From Paenibacillus massiliensis subsp. panacisoli DSM 21345 (lineage in GTDB: Bacteria > Bacillota > Bacilli > Paenibacillales > Paenibacillaceae), in assembly GCF_000426545.1 (NCBI RefSeq), contig NZ_AUFO01000009.1, positions 124,001 through 188,000 of the forward strand: a stretch of DNA of 64,000 nt. Reading direction: 5' to 3'. The position numbers and the translations under genes are program-made. The notes beneath the pieces are model-generated. The model was not told where the DNA came from. It saw only the letters and a program-made list of their open reading frames with translations, and did not search any database. Positions 35,810-45,441 of the stretch are shown here, in pieces; positions within the stretch are counted from its first letter, which is position 1, and each line of letters opens with the position of its first letter.

Positions 35810-36850
35810 CTAATCCCTCACCTCTTTTCGAATAAGATAGAGGAAGTAAGGGACACCAATTAGCGCAAGCATTGCTGCTGCAGGTGTCTCGTGATTGGGA
35901 TGTACCAGACGTGCCGCAATGTCCGCCGCGACCATGAGCAGGGCTCCCAATACCGCAGAGCAGGGAATAATCCAGCGATAATCCTTACCGACCAGGAATC
36001 TGGCGATATGAGGAATGACCAGGCCAATAAAGCCTACGGCTCCGGCAATAGCTACAGATACACCAGCAAGCATCATGACCACAAGACATGCCAGCAGTTT
36101 GACAACACCTGTGCGCATACCCAGTCCAGACGCTACATCATCCCCCAGACTGAGCACCGTGATGGATCGAGATAAAAGCAAGGCCCCGACTAAGCCTAGC
36201 GCGATCCAGGGAAAGGTGTACATCAGCTGCTCCCAGCGTGTACCCGCTACACCCCCAGCGATCCAGAAATCAATATTCTGAGCGACTTTATTGATCAGTG
36301 CGATTCCCTGACTGAGACTATACAGGAGCACTGATATGGCAGAACCAGCCAATGCCATGCGTACAGGCGTGAGCCCACCCCTGGACAACTGTGAGATCCC
36401 AAAGACAAGGAATACCCCCAGGCCTGCTCCCAAAAAGGACATCAGCATCAATCCGTTAAATGTCAAAAACGGTAAAAAAGCAAATGAAATGGCCAATGCA
36501 AACCCTGCACCCGCATTAATACCGAGCAGACTTGGATCTGCCAGCGGATTACGCGTCATCCCTTGCATAATGGCTCCCGAGGCTGCGAAGGCAGCTCCTA
36601 CCATCATGGCCGCAATCACACGGGGCAGACGTAAATCCCATACGATCTGGTGATCGGTGAGATCGGGATTAAAGGAGGTCAGGGCTTGAGCCACAATGGA
36701 CAATGGGATCTTCCTGGCACCTACCGCAATCCCCACTGCCATCATCAGGACCAATGCTGCTATTCCAAGGGAAATGACAGCAATCGCAGTCCCTGGACGG
36801 GACCATATTCGGTTTTGCAGCTCTTCCTGCTTCATTGTGGTGCGATTCAT
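35810..36850 (-). CDS. Siderophore ABC transporter permease (FecCD family), first gene of the operon
   Basis: 346 residues with ten membrane helices. DLRLPRVIAAMMVGAAFAAS, NPLADPSLLGINAGAGFALA and GAVGFIGLVIPHIARFLVGK are the FecCD signatures. ATG 36850 has GAGGC 8 bases upstream; the reading frame extends to 36892 without another site. A perfect Fur box lies 74 bp upstream. With the second permease and the ATPase it builds an importer for ferric siderophores, resembling the Bacillus YfiZ/YfhA/YusV set by arrangement. Confidence 0.92.
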   Translation of the reverse strand: MNRTTMKQEELQNRIWSRPGTAIAVISLGIAALVLMMAVGIAVGARKIPLSIVAQALTSFNPDLTDHQIVWDLRLPRVIAAMMVGAAFAASGAIMQGMTRNPLADPSLLGINAGAGFALAISFAFLPFLTFNGLMLMSFLGAGLGVFLVFGISQLSRGGLTPVRMALAGSAISVLLYSLSQGIALINKVAQNIDFWIAGGVAGTRWEQLMYTFPWIALGLVGALLLSRSITVLSLGDDVASGLGMRTGVVKLLACLVVMMLAGVSVAIAGAVGFIGLVIPHIARFLVGKDYRWIIPCSAVLGALLMVAADIAARLVHPNHETPAAAMLALIGVPYFLYLIRKEVRD

Positions 36851-36923
36851 GCTTAAGCCTCTTTCATTCCCATATCTTGATAATGGTTTCATGTAATCTT
36901 CATCTTCACTCTATTAAAGATAC

Positions 36924-36938
36924 TGATAATCATTATCA
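36924..36938 (-). promoter_or_regulatory. Perfect 7-1-7 Fur box of the siderophore permease operon
   Basis: TGATAATCATTATCA is an exact 15-bp palindrome of the Bacillus Fur type, centred about 80 bp before the first permease start. The remainder of 36939-37083 contains a copy of the intergenic repeat at 50509 (part near 36975-37005) and no gene. Confidence 0.9.
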
Positions 36939-37083
36939 AGTGTCAATAGCCACGGGCATTTTTTTGCATCCATTCTAGAGCTTCCCCGCTTTTTGCTAAC
37001 CAGAAGCTTCCAGAGCATTCAAGCTTAAGCATATTTGGTCAAAACAATAGTATGCCTGTGTTCATCTGTTTTCTTATCCATAC

Positions 37084-37113
37084 AAAAGAAGCCTCCTGCT
37101 CAAGGCAGAAGGC
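37084..37113 (-). terminator. Intrinsic terminator after the AI-2E-family gene
   Basis: GCCTTCTGC (37113-37105) pairs with GCAGGAGGC (37099-37091) at eight of nine positions on the minus strand, with a TTCTTTT run after it. Confidence 0.75.
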
Positions 37114-37194
37114 TCTATTGGATAAAGTACTCATTTTACGATAGCAGAGCATGTGGCAACTGAAATGAGATGTGATGTAGCCGCTGAGATTGCC

Positions 37195-38376
37195 TCAATG
37201 CTTCACAACCTTGTTACTCCGATCAACATCATAGCCAGGTACCTTCTCTTCATATAAATGGGAGCGCTCCTGGAACCAGCGATAAAGATGCGTCACAACG
37301 ACCTTCAACACAGCGTAGCCAGGTACCGCGAGAATGATCCCCACGACCCCGAACAGATTGCCCGCGGTCAGTATGACGAAGATAATCGTAATCGGATGCA
37401 CACTAAGAGACTTACCCATAATTTGCGGCGAGATGAACTTCCCTTCGATCAGTTGGACCACCGTCCAGACCACAATCATCTTCAACAGCATGATTGGAGA
37501 GGTTACCATCGCTACAATCAGCGCCGGAGTAATCGCAATCGCAGGTCCGAGGTAAGGAACGATACTGGTGAAGGCCGCAATCGCCGCAAGCGTAAGAGAG
37601 TAATCCAAGCCAATGATCAGATAACCGATATAGAGCAGCACACCAATACAGAAGCTCACGATAATCTGACCACGAATGTAGGAGCTCACTTGGTGATTCA
37701 TCTCTGTCATAATCCGGTGCGAGGACTCACGCAGAGCTGTCGGTATTAATTTCAGAATATATGCGGGCAGCTTCCTACGGTCCTTGAGAAGATAGAACAG
37801 GATGAAGGGAACCGTAATAACGGCAATCAGCGTCTCGGTCACAGCACCCAGGAAGGTACCAACCCCTGTCCAGGCGCCGTTCACGATATCCGTAATGCGC
37901 GTTGTGGCTTGCCTCATCAGCTCCTCAGGTCGAATGTTGATCGCACTCTGGAACTGAGCCATGAAGTCACTGCCGATCAGTGCCTCGAACTGTAGCTGCA
38001 CCTGCTCCATGTAGGTAGGAACATTCGTAACGAGCATTGTCACTTGATCACGGATGACTGGAATGACCGAAGTAATGATGATCGTGATAATCCCCGCCAC
38101 TGCCAGGTACAGAATAATAATGGAGTAGGCACGCTTCACCTTGAAGCGCTCCAGAATGTCCACAATCGGGTTCAACAGGTAGAATGCAACCCCTGTCAGG
38201 ATCAGTGGCAGCAGTACTGTTTTGAGAAACACGACAAATGGATCGAACACAAATGAGATACGTGTGAAAATGAGAATGTTCAGCCCGATTAGCAAGGTAA
38301 CCAGCAAGAACAAGACAAACTTGTTGTTCAGAAAGAATCGCTTGAATCTGTCTCTCCAGTCCAGGTTATTCTCCAT
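37195..38376 (-). CDS. AI-2E-family membrane transporter (PerM/YtvI-like)
   Basis: 393 residues. A cluster of N-terminal helices, a large extracytoplasmic region, then a C-terminal helix bundle with [20 protein letters not shown] and [20 protein letters not shown], the family's hallmark. Members are implicated in autoinducer-2 export, Na+/H+ antiport or simply membrane permeability; the substrate is unknown here. It starts 81 bp from the DEAD-box helicase stop and may share its transcript. A terminator follows. Confidence 0.82.
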   Translation of the reverse strand: MENNLDWRDRFKRFFLNNKFVLFLLVTLLIGLNILIFTRISFVFDPFVVFLKTVLLPLILTGVAFYLLNPIVDILERFKVKRAYSIIILYLAVAGIITIIITSVIPVIRDQVTMLVTNVPTYMEQVQLQFEALIGSDFMAQFQSAINIRPEELMRQATTRITDIVNGAWTGVGTFLGAVTETLIAVITVPFILFYLLKDRRKLPAYILKLIPTALRESSHRIMTEMNHQVSSYIRGQIIVSFCIGVLLYIGYLIIGLDYSLTLAAIAAFTSIVPYLGPAIAITPALIVAMVTSPIMLLKMIVVWTVVQLIEGKFISPQIMGKSLSVHPITIIFVILTAGNLFGVVGIILAVPGYAVLKVVVTHLYRWFQERSHLYEEKVPGYDVDRSNKVVKH

Positions 38377-38456
38377 ACATTCCTACCTCTCCGTATACAA
38401 TTCTCTCTGGTGCACTTGTTCTTCGAATGCGCTTGACCCTGCAGGGTCGTCCTTGT

Positions 38457-40070
38457 CTATCTTCCTCTTCCGCCCCGACGTCCTCCTGCTTGACCACCAC
38501 GTCCGCGAGAGGTGCTACCCTGGCCACCTTGACTGCCTCGGTTGCCCTGACTGCTCTGACCACCACGACTGTCCCGGCTTACTCTACCTTGCCCCGGACG
38601 CTCACTCTGCCCGGATTCTGTACGTCTCGCGCGCTCAGAGCTACGCACATCTTGCTTGCCACGACCTTGACTGCGGCCTTGACCTTGGCCTTGACCATCA
38701 CCTTGACTGCGACCTTGACCCTGAGCTTGACCTCGTCCTTGGCTTGGGCTTGAGCCCCGACGTGAATCCCTCTCCCGATGAGAGGAGGATGACGTGCGGC
38801 CTCGGCTATCGCGGCTTCCTTGTCCTCGACCTGAGCTATTACGCCCTCCTTGTCTACGACTCGGACCTGAGCCATCACGGCGCGATTCACGGCTGCTAAC
38901 TTGTCCGAAGGACTCCGAATCTGATTCAGACTCCTTGCGGCTTGATCCAGACCATTCCGCCCTCGAGAACTCTAGTCCCGCTGTCTTCTGAATGATCCGC
39001 AGTGTCTGCATATCTCCCGGAGCTGCGAAAGTGACAGCTACCCCTTTGCCACCAGCACGTCCAGTGCGACCGATCCGGTGAATATAGCTCTCGGCATCCT
39101 GTGGCATATCATAATTGAACACATGAGTGACGCCTTCCACATCCAGACCCCGAGCAGCGACATCGGTAGCGACCAGCAGCTCCAGCTTCGCTTCACGGAA
39201 CGCCTTCATGACCTGCTCCCGCTTATTCTGCGATAGATCCCCATGCAGCTCACCACTCTTATAGCCCATGGCTTGCAGCTCTTCATTCAGCTTGGCTGCC
39301 CGCCGCTTCGTGCGGCAGAAGATCACAGCCAGATAAGGACGATGGGCATTGATCATGTCCACGAGTGCCTTTTGCCGAGTACGGTCCGTGCACTCCACCA
39401 CCAGCTGACGAATCTGCCGCACAGGCACCGGTGATGCAGCTTCGACTTTTACATCTACAGGGGTGTTCATATATGCTCTTGCAAGCTTGCGCACCGCAGA
39501 TGGCATTGTCGCCGAGAACAACATGGTCTGTCTTTGCCTAGGAGTCGCCTGTATAATGGTCTCGACCTCATTCAGGAAGCCCATATGAAGCATTTGATCG
39601 GCTTCGTCCAGCACCAGCATCTTCAGGCCACCCAGCTTCAATGATTCTCTCCGCATATGATCCAGCAGACGCCCAGGTGTACCAATGACCAGTTGCGCAC
39701 CGCCTTCGAGCTTACGCAGCTGTCGCTCCACATCCTGTCCTCCGTAGACTGCCAGTAAGGAGATACCCTCAGTCGTAGCAGCCAGGCGCTTGGCCTCCTC
39801 TGTAATCTGCAAGGCAAGCTCACGCGTAGGTGCAATAATAAGTGCTTGTGGATAACGCTTGCTCCGCTCGATCTGCTCAAAAATGGGCAGCAGGAAGGCG
39901 AGCGTCTTCCCTGTTCCGGTATGTGCTTCTGCAATGACGTCTTTCCCGGCCATTAGCTGGGGAATAGATTGACGCTGTACTGGCGTTGGCGCCGCAATGC
40001 CTTGCTCCTTCAGAGCATCTACCCAATGAGACTGTATACCTAATGAAGCAAAATTATTACTCAAACTCAA
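38457..40070 (-). CDS. DEAD-box RNA helicase with long Arg/Gly/Ser/Gln-rich tail
   Basis: 537 residues. Helicase motifs in order: AHTGTGKTLAF (I), PTRELALQI (Ia), TPGRLLDHM (Ib), LDEADQML (II), FSATM (III), VAARGLDVEGVTHVFNYDMP (V) and YIHRIGRTGRAG (VI); a Q motif stands near PTPVQRQSIPQLMAGKD. It unwinds RNA duplexes and in Firmicutes commonly helps ribosome assembly or cold-growth RNA turnover. From about residue 385 the tail is disordered, full of RG, GQ and SR steps (QGQGRSQGRGKQ and similar). CshA, CshB and RhlE are candidates; the tail prevents a firm choice. Confidence 0.9.
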   Translation of the reverse strand: MSLSNNFASLGIQSHWVDALKEQGIAAPTPVQRQSIPQLMAGKDVIAEAHTGTGKTLAFLLPIFEQIERSKRYPQALIIAPTRELALQITEEAKRLAATTEGISLLAVYGGQDVERQLRKLEGGAQLVIGTPGRLLDHMRRESLKLGGLKMLVLDEADQMLHMGFLNEVETIIQATPRQRQTMLFSATMPSAVRKLARAYMNTPVDVKVEAASPVPVRQIRQLVVECTDRTRQKALVDMINAHRPYLAVIFCRTKRRAAKLNEELQAMGYKSGELHGDLSQNKREQVMKAFREAKLELLVATDVAARGLDVEGVTHVFNYDMPQDAESYIHRIGRTGRAGGKGVAVTFAAPGDMQTLRIIQKTAGLEFSRAEWSGSSRKESESDSESFGQVSSRESRRDGSGPSRRQGGRNSSGRGQGSRDSRGRTSSSSHRERDSRRGSSPSQGRGQAQGQGRSQGDGQGQGQGRSQGRGKQDVRSSERARRTESGQSERPGQGRVSRDSRGGQSSQGNRGSQGGQGSTSRGRGGQAGGRRGGRGR

Positions 40071-40190
40071 CCACTTCCCTAATCTAGTATAGATATATCA
40101 TGAACCGTTCATATCAAGTTGATCCCAGTATACGCGATGTTGATCACTGTTTCCAACTTAAGGCTGCATTAGCACTGCATTAGCGCGTTA

Positions 40191-41633
40191 CTAGTGGCCA
40201 GATAGAGAGCGGAGATCCATCCGACTCAGAAGATTCCGACTCTCCTCATTTAAGCCCGTAAGCTCCACTTTACGGCCTGTCTCTTCATACTTATTCAGCA
40301 CCTTGCCAATGGCTGTAACAGCGGAGTGGTCCCAGATGTGAGAGCGCGTGAAATTAATCTCAATCTGTGCAGGGTCCTGTGCCGGGCTAAAATGCTCTAG
40401 AAAATGCGAAGCCGATCCGAAGAACATCGGGCCAGACACCTCATATACCTTTAGCTCCTCATCGCTACGTGTGTGTACCTTGATCTTGGCCATACTCCAG
40501 CCGAAGTTCAGGGCACTGAGCAGCACACCCACCATGACACCTTTGGACAGATCATGTGTATAGACGACGATGGCTACAGTGATGACCATAATCAACGCCT
40601 CTGCACGCGGTACCCGGTGAATCGTCGTAATGGATTTCCAATTAAAGGTCCCTATACACACCATGAACATCACGCCCACCAAGGCCCCCATTGGAATCTG
40701 CTTCACCACACTGCCTAATGCAAGCAACAGGAAGGCCAGGAACACCCCCGCCGTCAGTGTAGACAGTCTCCCGCGAGCACCCGACTTCACGTTAATAACA
40801 GACTGCCCGATCATGGCACAGCCAGCCATCCCGCCGAAAAAGCCTGTAACCACATTCGCGATCCCCTGCCCGCGCACCTCACGGTTCTTGCTACTGCGGG
40901 TATCCGTCATTTCATCGACAATCGTAGCGGTAAGCAAGGATTCAAGCAATCCGACTAGAGCCATTGTAAAGGCATATGGAGCAATGATACTCAAAGTCTG
41001 CATTGTCCACTCGATCTGTGGAAGGTGGAACATAGGCAAGGTGTTCGTGAGAGCTCCCATGTCACCAACACGCTTGATATCGAGATTCAGCAGTGCGGTT
41101 AGAATGGTCATGACAATGATTGCCACTAACGGAGCCGGGACGGCCTTAACGAAGCGTGGCAGAATGTATATAATCGCCAGCGTACCCGCAACCATCGCAT
41201 ACATCACCCAGCCTGCCCCCTGGAAATGAACCAGCTGCGCCATGAAGATCAGTATCGCAAGCGCGTTCACAAAGCCGGTAATGACCGATTGTGGCACAAA
41301 GGTAATAAAGCGTCCAACCTTGAATAGGCCCAGTACAAACTGGATCATTCCGGTCAGAATCGTGGTCGCGAACAAATACTCCACCCCGTGATCCTTCACC
41401 AGACCGACCATCAGGACGGCCATGGCGCCTGTAGCCGCCGAAATCATGGCTGGTCGACCTCCAGCAATGGAGATAACGATAGCGATCGAGATCGAGGCAT
41501 ATAGACCGACCATCGGGTCCACACCTGCAATGATGGAGAAAGCAATAGCCTCAGGAATAAGCGCAAGAGCGACAGTCATCCCTGCCAATATGTCGGCCCG
41601 GATATTACCGAGCCATTGTTGTCTGAGATTCAT
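40191..41633 (-). CDS. SulP-family anion transporter with STAS domain
   Basis: 480 residues. [20 protein letters not shown] and PVMFGSASHF-like [17 protein letters not shown] (start of the STAS domain) place it in SulP. The membrane domain has the repeats typical of the family ([20 protein letters not shown]). Members carry sulfate, bicarbonate or molybdate; here a role in sulfate or bicarbonate uptake is most likely, but not resolved. ATG 41633 begins the protein without a strong ribosome site in view. Confidence 0.88.
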   Translation of the reverse strand: MNLRQQWLGNIRADILAGMTVALALIPEAIAFSIIAGVDPMVGLYASISIAIVISIAGGRPAMISAATGAMAVLMVGLVKDHGVEYLFATTILTGMIQFVLGLFKVGRFITFVPQSVITGFVNALAILIFMAQLVHFQGAGWVMYAMVAGTLAIIYILPRFVKAVPAPLVAIIVMTILTALLNLDIKRVGDMGALTNTLPMFHLPQIEWTMQTLSIIAPYAFTMALVGLLESLLTATIVDEMTDTRSSKNREVRGQGIANVVTGFFGGMAGCAMIGQSVINVKSGARGRLSTLTAGVFLAFLLLALGSVVKQIPMGALVGVMFMVCIGTFNWKSITTIHRVPRAEALIMVITVAIVVYTHDLSKGVMVGVLLSALNFGWSMAKIKVHTRSDEELKVYEVSGPMFFGSASHFLEHFSPAQDPAQIEINFTRSHIWDHSAVTAIGKVLNKYEETGRKVELTGLNEESRNLLSRMDLRSLSGH

Positions 41634-42059
41634 AGATTCTTAAGTTACCCTCCTTGAATATAGCTGAACCGGATGGCTGGATTGCCCTCTGCAATTCGAT
41701 GCAGGTATGCCGTGCTGCAATCCTATCCGATCTTCATTTTTTGAAGGCCCCTCTCAGACCTTCTACCCGTTATGTTCAGTCCACCATTATAACTTAACTT
41801 ATGTATATTTATGAGTTATCCATCGAACCAAATCCCTACTTTCCTCCTGAATACTCTATTAATCACTAAAATTCTAACTATTTCAAGCATCGCATAAATC
41901 ATCTCTTCGTGCTGTATCGCTCTATTATTCGTGCTGCTGTATCCCTCTATTAAATGAAAACTCTCTACATCGCTTCATCTATACAGGTATGAACTTAAAC
42001 TATACAGAGCCAAGGTCCATGCTACAAAAAAATCAGACAAACCCTGAGCCACAGCGTGG
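41634..42059. other. Gene-free region between SulP and AarF genes
   Basis: 426 bp, AT-rich in its middle (41810-41990), with several ATTTTATTC-like stretches. It must include the SulP promoter. Inverted GAAGG/CCTTC steps are present near 41735-41760, but they have no T run on either usable side. I see no gene or clear RNA element. Confidence 0.6.
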
Positions 42060-43730
42060 TCAGAATCTGCCTGATTTGAATATCGAATACAGAAGAAATA
42101 CGAACATCAGCAGGGCTACTATGAAGCCCACCTCAATAGCCGGAACATTCCATAAGACCGTCGTCTGATGCGTCAGGGACGAACCGATGATTAGCCCCAC
42201 CATAATAATGCTAAAGGCCAGCAGTACGATACTGAACGATAGCCGATTGCTAATCTGATCCAGCCGTCGCAGCAGCTGCTCCAGCTCAGGTACCGTGACC
42301 TCCAGCTTGAGCTTGCCCTTACTCATCGTAGTGACCAGCTGTCTGGCATGACCCGGTAGCTGAGTTAGTGCTTCAGCCAGCTCAAGGACCCCGCCCAATA
42401 CCTTATCCCCGATATTACGAGTGCTATAGCGCTCCTTCAAGAGTCTGCGTCCGAATGGCTCTGCCATGTCCAGAATACTGAGACTTGGATCGAGATTGGA
42501 AATGACGCCTTCCATCGTCAGCAACGCCTTGCCGAGCATTAGCACATCGGAGGGGATACCGATCCGGTGCCTGCGTGCAGCGCTGAACAGATCATCCACC
42601 GCCTGTCCAAGCCGAATCTGGGCGAACGGAACATCACCATATTCCTCCCGCAGCAGATTGAGATCCCGGCGCAGCCCTCGGATGTCTGCATCCTCATCAA
42701 TCAGACCAAGCTTTTCGATTGCCCGAATCATGGCATCCGTATTTTTGCGCATCAAGGCGATAATCAAGGCAGCGAGCTGACTCTTCATCTCCTCACTTAG
42801 CCGACCCACCATGCCAAAATCCATATAGGCCAGCTTCCCCGATTCCATCACCATCAGATTCCCTGGATGAGGATCGGCATGGAAGATGCCATCCATGAAG
42901 ATCTGCTGGAACATGCTGTTGACCAGCTTACGCGCGATCTCGGGAAGATCATGGCCCTGACGAACCAACTCTTCACGATCGCTGAGCTTAATCCCCTCCA
43001 CATATTCCATGGTGAGGATGCGCGAGGCTGTGAACTCCCAGAATACTTTGGGAATATGGACATCCGGGTCCTCTGGAAAATGCATCGCGATCTTCTCATT
43101 ATTTCGCGCTTCATGACTATAATCCAGCTCATGAATGAGCGATTTACCCAGCTCCTCCACCATCTGTGGCAGCTGGTACTGCTCGACCCATACCCAGCGC
43201 TTGGCAGCCAGTCCCACGAAATCTCGCAGGATATCCAAGTCTCGGCGGATGATTCGATCCACACCTGGACGCTGAATTTTGATAGCTACCTCTTCGCCAC
43301 TGTGGAGCCTCGCCAAATGCACCTGTCCAATAGAAGCAGCTGCCAGTGGTGTATCCTCGAACCAGGACACCATGTCATGCAGTGGCATATTCAACTCCTG
43401 CTCCAGAATTCCCTTCGCTGTCTCGTGAGAGAACGGGGGCACCTGATCCTGTAGCTTGGTCAATTCCTGAACGATGGAAGCCGGAATAAGATCAGCGCGA
43501 GTACTCGCCAGCTGCCCCAGCTTGATGAAAGCCGGGCCCAGGTCCTCCAGCAGTAGCCGAATCCGCTCACCTAGCGTCTTCGTCGTAGGTTCTTCCCGAG
43601 TCAGCCATTTGCGCGGCAATGTCAGAATGTGCACCAGTCCTAATTCCTCAACCATATAACCAAAGCCATGACGCACCAGCGCCATGGCGATCTCACGATA
43701 ACGACCAGCATGCCTTACGCGAACAGCCAT
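42060..43730 (-). CDS. AarF/UbiB (ABC1) atypical kinase
   Basis: 556 residues. EELGPAFIKLGQLASTRADL-like sequence (here LEDLGPAFIKLGQLASTRAD) is the KxGQ motif unique to UbiB kinases; AAASIGQVHLARLHSGEEVA is the AxSIGQVH/A-rich loop, HADPHPGNLM the catalytic region and MDFGMVGRL the metal-binding DFG. Two C-terminal membrane helices anchor it. These proteins have ATPase activity that supports quinone or isoprenoid lipid metabolism. It starts one base after the phasin-like gene, an arrangement often seen in Firmicutes. Confidence 0.92.
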   Translation of the reverse strand: MAVRVRHAGRYREIAMALVRHGFGYMVEELGLVHILTLPRKWLTREEPTTKTLGERIRLLLEDLGPAFIKLGQLASTRADLIPASIVQELTKLQDQVPPFSHETAKGILEQELNMPLHDMVSWFEDTPLAAASIGQVHLARLHSGEEVAIKIQRPGVDRIIRRDLDILRDFVGLAAKRWVWVEQYQLPQMVEELGKSLIHELDYSHEARNNEKIAMHFPEDPDVHIPKVFWEFTASRILTMEYVEGIKLSDREELVRQGHDLPEIARKLVNSMFQQIFMDGIFHADPHPGNLMVMESGKLAYMDFGMVGRLSEEMKSQLAALIIALMRKNTDAMIRAIEKLGLIDEDADIRGLRRDLNLLREEYGDVPFAQIRLGQAVDDLFSAARRHRIGIPSDVLMLGKALLTMEGVISNLDPSLSILDMAEPFGRRLLKERYSTRNIGDKVLGGVLELAEALTQLPGHARQLVTTMSKGKLKLEVTVPELEQLLRRLDQISNRLSFSIVLLAFSIIMVGLIIGSSLTHQTTVLWNVPAIEVGFIVALLMFVFLLYSIFKSGRF

Positions 43731-43731
43731 G

Positions 43732-44109
43732 TTACTCCGACCGTTTCTCTTCCGCCACCGGTACCTCTGGTGCCACAGCTGCTTCCGCAGTAGTCAGCGG
43801 CTGCCCCTGCTTCAGCTCAGCAATCTGACTCTCCAGCACTGCTATACGCTGCTCCAGAGCACGAATATCCTTCTGAGACGGGACATCCAGCTCCTCCAGC
43901 CCACGGGCAATCTGCTCTCGAACCAGTGTCTTGACATGGCCCAGGTCCTCTTCTCCACGGCTCATTAACCTCTCAATCAAGGCCTTGGATTCCGTCGGAG
44001 CCAATTCCCCACGCTTGACCAGATCATCCACAATACGTTCTACCTTCTCCTTGCTAACCACTGTGAGGCCCCAACCCAACGAAATTGCTCTCTTCAACAA
44101 GTCGCTCAT
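43732..44109 (-). CDS. Phasin-like (PhaF-type) coiled-coil protein
   Basis: 125 residues. MSDLLKRAISLGWGLTVVSK and VERIVDDLVKRGELAPTESK form the phasin-like start, followed by a long amphipathic helix with heptads (IRALEQRIAVLESQIAELKQ). Such small proteins occur directly upstream of aarF genes in many Firmicutes; polyhydroxyalkanoate granule regulation is the annotated family role, but no PHA genes are in view. ATG 44109 has GGGAGG about 7 bases before it. Confidence 0.82.
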   Translation of the reverse strand: MSDLLKRAISLGWGLTVVSKEKVERIVDDLVKRGELAPTESKALIERLMSRGEEDLGHVKTLVREQIARGLEELDVPSQKDIRALEQRIAVLESQIAELKQGQPLTTAEAAVAPEVPVAEEKRSE

Positions 44110-44223
44110 GATTATTCCTCCCTGTGCTGTTAGACCGGCAGCCATACATGCTTCATCCGGATGGGAATATTATACCGTGATTTCCTCCAAATCCAAAAAC
44201 GGCAATAACCGAACCCGGCTTCG

Positions 44224-44862
44224 TTATCCTGGCAGACGACCTGCCCACTTGGCAGCCTGCAGCAGCAGTTGGCGATAGGGTTCATGCTGGAAGGATGGCT
44301 GATGGTGCCCCGGCATCATGTATACCACCCGACCAAGCCCGTAGGATTGTGCCCATGCCGCAGGCCATGACTCTCCGTCATGCACGTATTCCAGCAGGAC
44401 TGTCTTGGGGGTAAAGGGGTCGAATTCGAAGCGATACGGCTCCTCCTCCATCTCAAAATCCGCAATCCCCTCCATAATCGGATGCTCAGGTGAGGCCACC
44501 TTGAAGTCCAGCTTCGCATAAGCAGGGTGACGCTTGAAGCGAGCCCCGATCAGCTGGGCAATCTCATAATTTTGCCCCAGGGTAATGCCATTATGAATAA
44601 CAAGCAATCCACCGCCACCACTCACATAGGAAGCCAGACCGGAGGTCTGTTGGGGTGACAGGGCATCTTTTCGATTATCCGTATAAGCAATACACAGATC
44701 GAAGGCCGCTATATTCTCCTTCAACAGCATTTTACGATTCTCACTGCATTGTACAGTCAGCAACGACTGTAAAATAGAGCTAAGCTCCTCATCAATCCCC
44801 TGCAACGGATGAAATTCGGGATATGTATAATCACCTATTAGAAGTGCCTTACGTTTGCTCAT
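44224..44862 (-). CDS. ThuA-like domain protein
   Basis: 212 residues with a class-I glutamine-amidotransferase-like fold: GLASYVSGGGGLLVIHNGIT and GRVVYMMPGHHQPSFQHEPY (H-Q rich end) are typical of ThuA-like proteins, which act in trehalose or other disaccharide handling, often fused to other enzymes. No catalytic Cys of true amidotransferases is present. ATG 44862 lies a few bases after AAGGGAG. Substrate unknown. Confidence 0.8.
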   Translation of the reverse strand: MSKRKALLIGDYTYPEFHPLQGIDEELSSILQSLLTVQCSENRKMLLKENIAAFDLCIAYTDNRKDALSPQQTSGLASYVSGGGGLLVIHNGITLGQNYEIAQLIGARFKRHPAYAKLDFKVASPEHPIMEGIADFEMEEEPYRFEFDPFTPKTVLLEYVHDGESWPAAWAQSYGLGRVVYMMPGHHQPSFQHEPYRQLLLQAAKWAGRLPG

Positions 44863-45277
44863 GAGTGTCTCCCTTCATGAAAGCTTATCTTTTCGGTTAT
44901 ACTCTGCTTAAGTTGTATCCTGATCTTGAATTCCTTCGGGTCACTACACAGTACAGTTCCACACCCGAATTGAGAACTCCTTTTTTGGAAGACAGGATTA
45001 AATAAGTTTAATATTCAGTCACATTACACAAATGTTGTTAACCATTTCATAATGAAGTGAATGGAGAAGGGACTCAATCGGCTCCTATCAAAATGATACC
45101 CAAAAAAGAAATATGCTTATCATATAGCATAAAAAAGTTGCTTTATTATGAAATGATCTGTTTATAAAATTTAAAAAAAGATTAATAAAGGACATACTGA
45201 CATTTATATTCATATTTTATATAATAATTACACGTGCAATATTGAAATTCAAAACCAAATAAAGCGTTTTACTGTGT
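44863..45277. other. AT-rich gene-free region
   Basis: 415 bp with long A/T runs (45080-45245) between the ThuA-like gene and the AbrB-like leader. No reading frame with a ribosome site was found. It probably carries promoters for both divergent genes. Confidence 0.55.
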
Positions 45278-45441
45278 TATACTCTTAGAGCATCAGGCAA
45301 TATGTATTTTGCATAAATCGTTTTAGGAGCTATTCCACGATGGAATGAGTAGGCTGTATGTCGTTCAATTCTGGTTCAATACTGTGTATGTTGTTGCCTG
45401 ATCTATGCAAAATACTGAAATTAAAAATTGGAGGTTACCAC
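45278..45441 (+). other. Structured 5' leader of the AbrB-like gene
   Basis: TATACT at 45278-45283 is a plausible -10 box. After it, ATCAGGCAA (45292-45300) is complementary to TTGCCTGAT (45394-45402), and GTATTTTGCATA (45304-45315) to TATGCAAAATAC (45404-45415). The pairs are interleaved, so they would form a pseudoknot or be alternatives to one another. A small hairpin ATTCCA-CGA-TGGAAT lies at 45332-45346. The second right-hand arm ends 15 bases before GGAGG, near the ribosome site. Function inferred only. Confidence 0.5.

Noticed and set aside
38222-38899. A 225-codon plus-strand frame rich in Asp, Leu and His opposite the helicase tail
   Set aside because: It is the antisense of the helicase's repetitive tail and has no ribosome site; the helicase frame is clearly the real one.
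41734-41765. GAAGG/CCTTC inverted steps in the SulP leader as a riboswitch or terminator
   Set aside because: Stem is only five bases, with A rather than T following on the transcribed strand; no known aptamer motif seen.
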